The notes under the pieces: model-generated | Told to the model about the DNA's origin: nothing | Databases searched by the model: none | What the model saw: the letters and a program-made list of their open reading frames with translations, nothing else | Position numbers and translations under genes: made by a program | Origin: Gammaproteobacteria bacterium | Lineage (GTDB): Bacteria; Pseudomonadota; Gammaproteobacteria; Pseudomonadales; Cellvibrionaceae | Direction: 5' to 3' | Assembly (NCBI GenBank): GCA_004173475.1 | Contig: SEBU01000001.1 | Location: 806,001-870,000 of the forward strand | DNA: 64,000 nt | In this document: positions 35,905 through 44,956 of the stretch, piece by piece | Numbering within the stretch: position 1 is the first letter of the stretch | How the letters are laid out: each line of letters begins with the position of its first letter

Positions 35905-38900
35905 GTTTTCGTTTTCGCTTTTTTTCCGCGGGTGGATTTTGATCTTTATTAGCATTGTTAATTAATTCTTCTTCGCTTTCAAACAAACGGTCGAAACTCA
36001 TTTTGGGTTCGCTCCAGCTACCTTTTATGGTGTAACTAATACTGGTGGCACGGTCGACTTGTTTTTTGAATAATTTGCTAGCGAAATAAATTCCCGCTGC
36101 GGCTGGCAAACCGGTAACTAAGGCAGTAATGAATGTGTAGTTACCTATCACCGGCAAGGTTGCAACCAAGCGTGAATCAATTTTCTCGTGCTCCAAATCC
36201 AGTTTGCCGGCGAGCTGCAGACGACTCGATGGAGTTTTAACGGAGAGAGGTTCCGTGAATGTCATTATGCCAGGCACAAAACCAAGCTTACCGTTGATTT
36301 CGTCGTAAGCTAGCCCGCTTTTGTATAAATCAGAAAAATCCAAGCGTAATCTACGTGCGAGCGAATCAAAATTTAATACCGCCATCAACCGCAAGAATCC
36401 GTCACTGCCGGGACTGGGATTATTTTTAAACCGACCTTTTTCTAACCAAACGTCTACATTGCCCGCGATTTTTTTCAAAGAAAAATCCTGGGGGTCGCCC
36501 GCCCAACGTAAGTCCACATTGAAACGCGCATTTTTGCTTTCCAGCATATCTGGCTTTTGCCATTCACGAAGCACGACCGAAATATCTTGCGCAGCTAGCA
36601 CACCAACAAAATGCGTGCTGGAAACAGAATCGTTAACCAACCATTCCATTTGAGCACCGCCAGAATTTTGATCTACACCCGTAACGCTGACACCCTTAAT
36701 GGTGCCATTGATTTTATCGAAGGAAACGCCTTGATCGTTTGGGCGAATCTCTAGCGACCAAATACCGTAATTAATATCATCCAGATACAACTCCTTTACC
36801 GCTAGATCAGCAAGTGGCAAGTTGCGCGGATCTACTGTGAGCGTACCAACCTTTGGAATTTGAACGGGTGCGGCATCATCGCGTGGTTGCGCGTTTAGCA
36901 AGGTGCTGTTAAGCCTTAGCGATGCCAAATTTATTTTCATCGGTGAGGAATTTTCATTAGGGAGATAAATTTCCCCTGTTGTCAGCGTATTGGAGAACGC
37001 TATTTTCCATGCATCGGATACGTGTTCGGCATGAACTTTAACGTCATCCAACGCAAGCGGACCTACCTGATAATGTTCCAACAAAATGTCAGCCCGGAAA
37101 GGTAAACCCGCGACTGCATAGGGATCACGTTCGGCATTAACTTGTGGCGGGGGCTCAATTTTGGAACTATCAATTTGCGAGGTGTACTCGCTATAACGCT
37201 GTTGAATTTTTTTCCACGGAGAAAAATCAAAATTCGACAATTTACCGCTCAATAAAAATTGCGGGTCCGACAAAAGTTTTGCGTCACTTCCGAGGGAGAT
37301 ATTTGCATTTAGAAGTTTATTATTCTGACGCGGATCTAGCTGAAACAGTGATTGGATTTGATTGTTGTAATCAAGGTGAATTATCGACGCGTTGTCAAAT
37401 AACGACATGGTAAAGGCTAACGGACGCTCTTCATTCGCAGTTTTGTTGTAAGGCGACGGCAAATCAATAGCTACCCCAGCCAAGGACGAATTAGCCATAA
37501 TTACAACAGATGGATTGTTGGATTTACTGTCCGATACTTGTGCGCCCTTTTGGTTTAACTCAACCAAAACGTTGTAGGGAATTTTTCCATTTAAAAATAA
37601 AACTTCGGGCCGCTGAGTCCAACTCGCTAAATCTTTCGCGTCGACTTCACCTTTTACCTCAATATGGGTTTGGCTCATTTCACCTTGTTTTCTGGTGATG
37701 AGCTGTGCCTTCACCGGCTGATCAAACAAAGTGCCTTGCAACGCGTCGCTGGTCAGTCCCCGCTGTTCATTAAAACTGATCTTTCCGCTCACATTGTTTA
37801 AGGCCAATTTTAGATTAGCCATTTCAAAATGCGGTGCGTGTAAATCTATATCGACTTGTTGCCTCGCACCTGTCCCAAGACGATCAAGCGGTACGGCAAT
37901 ATCAAGCTGCGTGTGCATATCACCATCGAGTTTCCAGCTATCCATGCTTGAGCCTGTGTAGCGATGCAACATACTTTCGCGCAAAACGCGCAAGCCATCT
38001 TCCGCGCCACCATCGACAGTGCCTTGAACTCGGAGCAACGATCCGTGACCGTCAGGATTGGGTGATGCGTTTACGTAAGTCGGGCGCACCTCGCTGTTAA
38101 ATAACCTGGCTTTGTCCACGCTCGCATGAACATCATCATCGCTCACCAACAGACGCCCATCTATTTGCTCAAGCACAGGCCATTCGGGGTGATAATTTAA
38201 TGTCGCGTGAGCTATGTCCATATACAACTGATGACTGCGCGCAGCCCGGTTACGATTGTTTAGCGTACCGCGATAGACGAATCCCACTTCGTTGACGAAA
38301 CCGGGATTCTCCGTACCAATACTTTTCCCAAGCCAATCCAGCAATGACCGCGGTATAACTGCAGGCGTGTATTTACTGTAAGCGCTGGCATTTAATTTTT
38401 TTGCGCCGATTTGAAGATACAAATCTACGTCTCCCGTATTGCGTTTCCAGGGCAAACCTAACCACATGTAACCTTTGGCATATTCATCGCCGCTGATGAA
38501 TTCCAGCGCGCCGCTGTTTACGTAAATCTGATTATTTTCCGGTTGTAGCCACCAAGCCACCTGCCCCTTTGCTTGCTGGTATTCCATAGGCGCCGAGTAT
38601 GTCGGGTAATAATGCATACTGAAGCCTTTACGACTGTCAATATTGACGAAGCCGCCCTGTCGGGTAGCTTCAACAAAACCGTCCACCTTGCGCAGGGCCG
38701 GAACACCTTGCCATGCATTAGCGCCGACTTGAGCAAGATTAGCTTGTAGTTTCCAAGCTTTAGGTTCTTTGGGCGGAATGGAAACCTGGAGGTTTCGCAG
38801 CTCGCCATGAGGTTGGAGGATGTGTATGAATTCGCGCAAGCGGCCTTCGCCGAGCACCCCTGCCGTATCCAGCGTTTTGCTCAAACGCGCCAAGTCAACT

Positions 38901-39967
38901 TGCTGAAGATGCAGTACGACAGGATCAGTATTACTCGCAGCAGAAGCGGCAAAATTTATCGGCAGAATTTTTTGTTGGTTAACCTTGGCATCCAGCCCCT
39001 GCAACGCCAGTTGCCATTTCCCACCATATAGCCAATGGCCAACAATCGCGGTTGAGAAGCTGTCCAATGCCAGGCTTCGGTCGAGCATAGGCAGGTTCAA
39101 GCGCTGGACGCCTAATTTTCCAACAACATCGTAACCTTCATGCTGTTTGCGGCTGGTAAACCAAAGACTGGCGTCCAACGAGCCTTCGCTTATCACTTCA
39201 GCTTTAATACCGCGCAGCAAAAATGCCGTGGTCGCAGCGATCGGCTCACTAGTTGGAAATTGTTTCAGTTGAACAAAGGCTTTGCTGTTAAAGGTTTCTC
39301 TGCGTCGCGGGTCGCCGTAGCCTTCGGCGAGTACCGTCAGTGTATTTGGTTTACCATCAACATCGATCTGTAAGGACAAGCGATGGAAATCACCTGTGCT
39401 TTCAGTGCGTAGCACCGGCGAGGTCATGGTCGTGACGTCACCAGATGCAAATTGGAAATTCAGCTCACTGTGTAATAACTCGATGCGACGCGATAACAGC
39501 GCCATATCTATCAACGCATCCATATCAGCGGGTTTATGATCGGGCGATTCGGGAGCTCGTGGGATACCAGAAATCTGCCAGGCACCATCATCAGATTGGA
39601 CGAACTCCATCTTGACTCGTTGAAGCTGAAGTGCGCTCCACACAAGACGCGCATGTAAAATGCTGTCCATTAAATCCAAACGTAAGCGGGCGTCAGCGAT
39701 GGCGAGAATGGGTTTATCGGTGTGGCTGACAATACGCAGGTTTTTTACATCCACCATCGGCTTCAAACCAGTCCATTCCGCGTTAATGGAACCTATGGAT
39801 ACCTTGGCTTGTAATTTTTTTGATAGGTAAACACCGAGCTCTTCAGGGTAGTCGGCCAGCAAATGGGAAAAACTCCGCCCAGCCTGAACCAGCACCGCCA
39901 TACAAATAGCAACCACGGCGAAAAGAACGTAGAACCACTTAATAAATTTACTCGCGTAAGTGGTCAT
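35897..39967 (-). CDS. yhdP: AsmA-like envelope lipid-transport protein YhdP
   Basis: YhdP is a very large inner-membrane-anchored protein that, with TamB and YdbH, forms a hydrophobic groove carrying phospholipids to the outer membrane. From the ATG at 39967 the product has 1356 residues, one N-terminal membrane helix (about 10-32), a long beta-rich repeat region and a hydrophobic patch near the C-terminus (ATLPVIGNYTFITALVTG). The tail is rich in Lys/Arg. A TTG at 40036 would add 23 residues; neither start has a strong ribosome binding site. It follows rng in the conserved mreBCD-maf-rng-yhdP cluster. Confidence 0.93.
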   Translation of the reverse strand: MTTYASKFIKWFYVLFAVVAICMAVLVQAGRSFSHLLADYPEELGVYLSKKLQAKVSIGSINAEWTGLKPMVDVKNLRIVSHTDKPILAIADARLRLDLMDSILHARLVWSALQLQRVKMEFVQSDDGAWQISGIPRAPESPDHKPADMDALIDMALLSRRIELLHSELNFQFASGDVTTMTSPVLRTESTGDFHRLSLQIDVDGKPNTLTVLAEGYGDPRRRETFNSKAFVQLKQFPTSEPIAATTAFLLRGIKAEVISEGSLDASLWFTSRKQHEGYDVVGKLGVQRLNLPMLDRSLALDSFSTAIVGHWLYGGKWQLALQGLDAKVNQQKILPINFAASAASNTDPVVLHLQQVDLARLSKTLDTAGVLGEGRLREFIHILQPHGELRNLQVSIPPKEPKAWKLQANLAQVGANAWQGVPALRKVDGFVEATRQGGFVNIDSRKGFSMHYYPTYSAPMEYQQAKGQVAWWLQPENNQIYVNSGALEFISGDEYAKGYMWLGLPWKRNTGDVDLYLQIGAKKLNASAYSKYTPAVIPRSLLDWLGKSIGTENPGFVNEVGFVYRGTLNNRNRAARSHQLYMDIAHATLNYHPEWPVLEQIDGRLLVSDDDVHASVDKARLFNSEVRPTYVNASPNPDGHGSLLRVQGTVDGGAEDGLRVLRESMLHRYTGSSMDSWKLDGDMHTQLDIAVPLDRLGTGARQQVDIDLHAPHFEMANLKLALNNVSGKISFNEQRGLTSDALQGTLFDQPVKAQLITRKQGEMSQTHIEVKGEVDAKDLASWTQRPEVLFLNGKIPYNVLVELNQKGAQVSDSKSNNPSVVIMANSSLAGVAIDLPSPYNKTANEERPLAFTMSLFDNASIIHLDYNNQIQSLFQLDPRQNNKLLNANISLGSDAKLLSDPQFLLSGKLSNFDFSPWKKIQQRYSEYTSQIDSSKIEPPPQVNAERDPYAVAGLPFRADILLEHYQVGPLALDDVKVHAEHVSDAWKIAFSNTLTTGEIYLPNENSSPMKINLASLRLNSTLLNAQPRDDAAPVQIPKVGTLTVDPRNLPLADLAVKELYLDDINYGIWSLEIRPNDQGVSFDKINGTIKGVSVTGVDQNSGGAQMEWLVNDSVSSTHFVGVLAAQDISVVLREWQKPDMLESKNARFNVDLRWAGDPQDFSLKKIAGNVDVWLEKGRFKNNPSPGSDGFLRLMAVLNFDSLARRLRLDFSDLYKSGLAYDEINGKLGFVPGIMTFTEPLSVKTPSSRLQLAGKLDLEHEKIDSRLVATLPVIGNYTFITALVTGLPAAAGIYFASKLFKKQVDRATSISYTIKGSWSEPKMSFDRLFESEEELINNANKDQNPPAEKKRKRKQK

Positions 39968-40132
39968 AAAAGTACTGCTGTCATGCTGATCGGTATTTCC
40001 TGATTCATTTACCCGTTCACCCTGATCGTGCAGCAATCGAGGGGACTTTTAATAATATGTTCACCAACTAAATCTTTCGACGGCTGAGCGCTCAGGGTGC
40101 AGGGTAAATACAACAACGCAAAGAAACTGCGA

Positions 40133-41602
40133 TTAAACCAATACAATATCGTACTGTTCCTGAGTAAATAAACTTTCAACTTGAAACTCAATGGTACGAC
40201 CAATAAAGGCTTCAAGGTCGGCAACATAAGCGGCCTCTTCGTCCAACAAACGGTCCACTACTACAGGCGCAGCGAGCACGAGGAATTTTTGGTTATCGTA
40301 AGAGCGAGACTCACGCAAAATCTCACGGAAAATCTCGTAGCACACGGTTTCAGCGGACTTTACCTGGCCACGCCCGGCACACACCGGACAGGGTTCGCAC
40401 AGCATTTGGCCAAGGGATTCGCGCGTTCGTTTACGAGCCATTTCTACCAATCCCAGCTCGGAAACTCCGGTTATGCGAGTTTTGGCGTGGTCTTTTTCCA
40501 AAGCTTTTTCAAGTGTTCGCAAAACCTGGCGCTGATGCTCTTCATCCTGCATATCGATGAAGTCGAGAATGATAATGCCACCCAAATTGCGGAGTCGCAG
40601 TTGGCGTGCGATGGCGGTAGCCGCTTCTAAATTGGTTTTAAATATTGTTTCTTCCAGATTCCGGTGGCCTACGAACGCACCCGTATTCACGTCAACGGTG
40701 GTCATGGCTTCGGTCTGTTCGATAATCAGGTAGCCGTTGGATTTCAAAGGCACGCGAGTGTCCAGAGCACGGCGAATTTCCTCTTCGACACCGTAGAGGT
40801 CAAGTAAAGGGCGCTCTCCGGTGTAGCATTCGATCAAATCCACCAACTGTGGGGAATAACTGCTAGCAAAATCCAGCATCTGCTGGAAAGTGAGCCGTGA
40901 GTCCACGCGAATCTTGTCGATCGGTGCCCTAGCCAAGTCTCGCAAGGAGCGCAAATATAACGGCATATCTTTATGGACAACGCCGGGTACCGGAATATTG
41001 GGCAACTTCTCGCTAAGATCTGACCACAACTTTTGTAGGAACGGAATATCCGCCAGAATTGCTTCGGCAGTTGCGCCTTCGGCCACCGTACGCACAATAA
41101 AGCCGCCGGTCATTGAAAAAAGCTCTGGAGCGTTATCCATAATCTGGCGTAAACGCTCACGCTCCTGATCATCTTCAATACGTACGGACACGCCTATGTG
41201 ACTACTGTTCGGCATGTAAACCAGATAGCGGGAGGACAGCGTCAAATGAGTTGTTAGGCGGGCACCCTTGGTGCTGATGGGATCTTTGGCAACCTGCACG
41301 AGAATTGTCTGGCCCTCACGCACCAGACTACGAATATCCGGGACTTCAGTAGGTCGCTGTTCGCCGGCGGGGGCTTCAGGCATCATATCGGCAGCGTGAA
41401 TAAAGCCTGTGCGCTCTAAACCTATGTCCACAAAGGCAGCTTGCATACCCGGCAATACGCGAACCACCTTACCCTTGTAGATGTTGCCCACGTAACCTTT
41501 ACCGTGGCTACGTTCAATATAGAGTTCCTGCACTACGCCGTTTTCAACCAGCGCCACCCGCGTTTCAACGGGGGAAACATTGATAAGTATCTCTTCACTC
41601 AT
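40133..41602 (-). CDS. rng: Ribonuclease G
   Basis: RNase G processes the 5' end of 16S rRNA and some mRNAs. The 489-residue protein has an N-terminal S1 RNA-binding domain (about 35-120, starting GNIYKGKVVRVLPGMQAAFVD-type sequence), an RNase H-like fold with the metal-binding Asp residues in TVDVNTG and ILDFIDM, and the zinc-link Cys pair in CPVCAGRG. It starts six bases after the maf stop. Confidence 0.96.
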   Translation of the reverse strand: MSEEILINVSPVETRVALVENGVVQELYIERSHGKGYVGNIYKGKVVRVLPGMQAAFVDIGLERTGFIHAADMMPEAPAGEQRPTEVPDIRSLVREGQTILVQVAKDPISTKGARLTTHLTLSSRYLVYMPNSSHIGVSVRIEDDQERERLRQIMDNAPELFSMTGGFIVRTVAEGATAEAILADIPFLQKLWSDLSEKLPNIPVPGVVHKDMPLYLRSLRDLARAPIDKIRVDSRLTFQQMLDFASSYSPQLVDLIECYTGERPLLDLYGVEEEIRRALDTRVPLKSNGYLIIEQTEAMTTVDVNTGAFVGHRNLEETIFKTNLEAATAIARQLRLRNLGGIIILDFIDMQDEEHQRQVLRTLEKALEKDHAKTRITGVSELGLVEMARKRTRESLGQMLCEPCPVCAGRGQVKSAETVCYEIFREILRESRSYDNQKFLVLAAPVVVDRLLDEEAAYVADLEAFIGRTIEFQVESLFTQEQYDIVLV

Positions 41603-41608
41603 AGTGCA

Positions 41609-42232
41609 TCAACTACTTTGTAACTCATCAAGGTGCCACCAGGGCACGGAAAATTCCTGCAATAGCAGAACTGTTTGCTCCAGCGGGAGGCCCACTACAC
41701 CGGTGTAACTGCCTCGTACTTGCTGCACAAAGACGGCTCCCAAGCCTTGAATCGCATAAGCGCCCGCTTTATCGCGCGGCTCTCCAGTTTGCCAATAGCG
41801 TTTTATCTCGTCGTCAGTCAGCGGTCGGAAGACCACGTCTGTCACCGAAAGTTTTATTTGCTGCCGATCTTCAGTGACCATCGCAATTGCGGTCATTACT
41901 TGATGCGCTTTACCTTCGAGCTTACGGAGCATAGATGTCGCCTGTTCAAGATCGCGCGGTTTTTCAAGGATTTCGTTATTAATGACAACAATAGTATCGG
42001 CACCTAATACTGGCCGATTAGGCAGCTGCGACTGTTTTACATTAGCAAGACCGGCCTCGGCCTTTTCACGCGCTAAGCGCTGCACGTAATCTCTTGGAGG
42101 CTCATGTTGGCGTGGCAACTCCGTTACAGTGGCGTCAACCAGCTGGAAAGACACACCAATTTGCCGCAACAACTCTCGCCGCCGAGGCGATTGGGAGGCC
42201 AAATATAGCGAAGGCAAATCTTGTGGGCCCAC
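41609..42232 (-). CDS. maf: Maf-family nucleotide pyrophosphatase (YhdE type)
   Basis: Maf proteins hydrolyse non-canonical or m-type nucleoside triphosphates such as dTTP/UTP. The 207-residue protein has the start segment LASQSPRRRELL, VLGADTIVVIN with the catalytic Asp, and the DKAGAYAIQGLGAVFV segment. The start is a GTG at 42232 supported by AGGAG seven bases upstream. It lies between mreD and rng as usual. Confidence 0.94.
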   Translation of the reverse strand: MGPQDLPSLYLASQSPRRRELLRQIGVSFQLVDATVTELPRQHEPPRDYVQRLAREKAEAGLANVKQSQLPNRPVLGADTIVVINNEILEKPRDLEQATSMLRKLEGKAHQVMTAIAMVTEDRQQIKLSVTDVVFRPLTDDEIKRYWQTGEPRDKAGAYAIQGLGAVFVQQVRGSYTGVVGLPLEQTVLLLQEFSVPWWHLDELQSS

Positions 42233-42300
42233 GTCTGAACTCCTACTGAACGGACGATTCCGATACTATCTTTATGCTTATTGGGGTCAATACCTGTAGA

Positions 42301-42789
42301 TCAGGTAACACGATAATGCCGGCTCAAACTATCCATTATCATTCGTAAAAAGGGCCAGATTAACGCGCTTGTCAGCGCTGGTGCTAAAAAATACAACCCT
42401 GTCAAAGGGCGCCCAGCCATACTTTGCACCCAATTTCCAGGTAGCTGCGCCAGACCCACAAGCACAAATATCCAGCCAGCCTCTTTCCATACTGCAAAGT
42501 TGCGTACACGTTGATAGGAGAGAATACAGATATAAGAAACTATAACGAGGGATAGACCGTGTTGCCCAAACGGGACACCTTCGAGCAAATCCTGATATAA
42601 GCCCAATAAGCACAAAAAGAGCAAGCTTATGGTGAGCGGAAAAACCGAAATCCAGTATATCGCCACCATAAGCACCAGCTCCGGCCTCCACCATCGCCAC
42701 GCCATAGGCAACGGATAAACCGCCAACAAAAGTGCTACAAAAAAACTGCCGATAATGAGCAGATAGCCGTTCCAATGCTGGGGAATCAT
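42301..42789 (-). CDS. mreD: Rod-shape membrane protein MreD
   Basis: A small polytopic inner-membrane protein of the elongasome. The 162 residues contain about five hydrophobic helices. The PFGQHGLSL segment is typical of the family. The ATG overlaps the mreC stop by four bases, indicating coupled translation. Confidence 0.92.
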   Translation of the reverse strand: MIPQHWNGYLLIIGSFFVALLLAVYPLPMAWRWWRPELVLMVAIYWISVFPLTISLLFLCLLGLYQDLLEGVPFGQHGLSLVIVSYICILSYQRVRNFAVWKEAGWIFVLVGLAQLPGNWVQSMAGRPLTGLYFLAPALTSALIWPFLRMIMDSLSRHYRVT

Positions 42790-43658
42790 TCGTGTTCCGC
42801 CGCGGCTGACGATGATGCGCCTTGCTCATTCAGCTGCGCATGAGTATCAAACACTAGCAGCACGTGTCGACTGCGATCCAACCGAGCCATAGGCCGCGCA
42901 ATCACTCGTGCAAACGCCTGCCCTGAGTTCCGCACTACTTGCTCGACTTCAGCTACGGGATAACCAACTGGAAAGCGCTCGCCGAGACCTGAACTTACCA
43001 GAATATCGCCTTCACGGATGTCAGCATTGATAGACACATGACGCAAGCTTAAACGGTTTAAGTCTCCGGTGCCTTCAGCGATGGCCCGTACCCCATTGCG
43101 ATTTACCTGCACGGGAATTGCGTGGGTTGAATCAGAAATCAGTAAAACCCGGCTGGTGTTCTCATCTGTCTCAACGATCTGTCCCATGAGCCCAAACGCA
43201 TCAAGCACCGGCTGACCTTCATATACACCTTCACGGCTGCCGCGATTGATAATCACAATATGGCTAAGCGGGTTTGGAGAAATTCCAATTAGTTCAGCAA
43301 TAAGCACACGGTCTTGCAGCATGTCCTTACCATTGAGTAGCTGTCGCAAACGCACGTTTTCAGCAGCTAGAGCCGCCATTTGTTGCTGCTTGCGTTGGTA
43401 GATAAGTACTTCAATTTTCAGACGCTCATTTTCTGCGCGCAAATCTTTTTCTGATGTAAAAGCGCTACCAGCCCACTCGCCTATACGGTTAGGAACATCA
43501 GTGACCTGATAGAAAGGAACAGTGAGGAAATTCAGCTGTTGGCGGATCTGCTTGAGCCACGGGGTGTAAATTCCCATGAGAATCAGCGAAACCATGGCAA
43601 TAATAAGCACCACCACCCGCGCAGTGACTGACGTGCTATTAGTAAATAAGAGTTTGAT
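42786..43658 (-). CDS. mreC: Rod-shape protein MreC, apparent ATC start
   Basis: MreC is the periplasmic scaffold of the elongasome. It has an N-terminal membrane helix, a coiled coil (DLRAENERLKIEVLIYQRKQ region) and a two-barrel beta domain. The start is unusual. GTG codons at 43616 and just after have no ribosome binding site and would cut into the membrane helix. Fourteen codons earlier, an ATC at 43658-43656 lies seven bases after a perfect GGGAGG (43671-43666) and gives KLLFTNSTSVTARVVVL, matching the normal MreC N-terminus. I therefore place the start at ATC, giving 290 residues. A sequencing error turning ATG into ATC is possible. Confidence 0.9.
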   Translation of the reverse strand: MKLLFTNSTSVTARVVVLIIAMVSLILMGIYTPWLKQIRQQLNFLTVPFYQVTDVPNRIGEWAGSAFTSEKDLRAENERLKIEVLIYQRKQQQMAALAAENVRLRQLLNGKDMLQDRVLIAELIGISPNPLSHIVIINRGSREGVYEGQPVLDAFGLMGQIVETDENTSRVLLISDSTHAIPVQVNRNGVRAIAEGTGDLNRLSLRHVSINADIREGDILVSSGLGERFPVGYPVAEVEQVVRNSGQAFARVIARPMARLDRSRHVLLVFDTHAQLNEQGASSSAAAEHE

Positions 43659-43679
43659 GGTTAAGCCTCCCGTAAAGGT

Positions 43680-43705
43680 AAGACGGCGGCCACTGCCACC
43701 GTCTT
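43680..43705. other. Hairpin between mreB and mreC
   Basis: Ten-base arms with one mismatch (43680-43689 and 43696-43705) lie nine bases after the mreB stop and nine bases before the mreC ribosome binding site. No T run follows on the minus strand, so it is more likely an attenuating or mRNA-protecting hairpin that lets mreB outproduce mreC than a full terminator. Confidence 0.5.
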
Positions 43706-43713
43706 ATGCTGAA

Positions 43714-44760
<1,047 letters not shown>

Positions 44761-44956
44761 TTATTAATCTGGATTAGCAACTATGGCTGATAAAGTGCGG
44801 CAGTATAAGGGAAATATTGATGCAAGTCGGCTTCTTTTTACGCACTTTTTACAAAACAATTAGCATTTCTTCAGGGAACTTAACTATAGAAAAAGATTCA
44901 CAGTGTGTCGATTTTGGCGGGTCAATTAGCGAACAATTTTTTCATGCAGCCTAACG

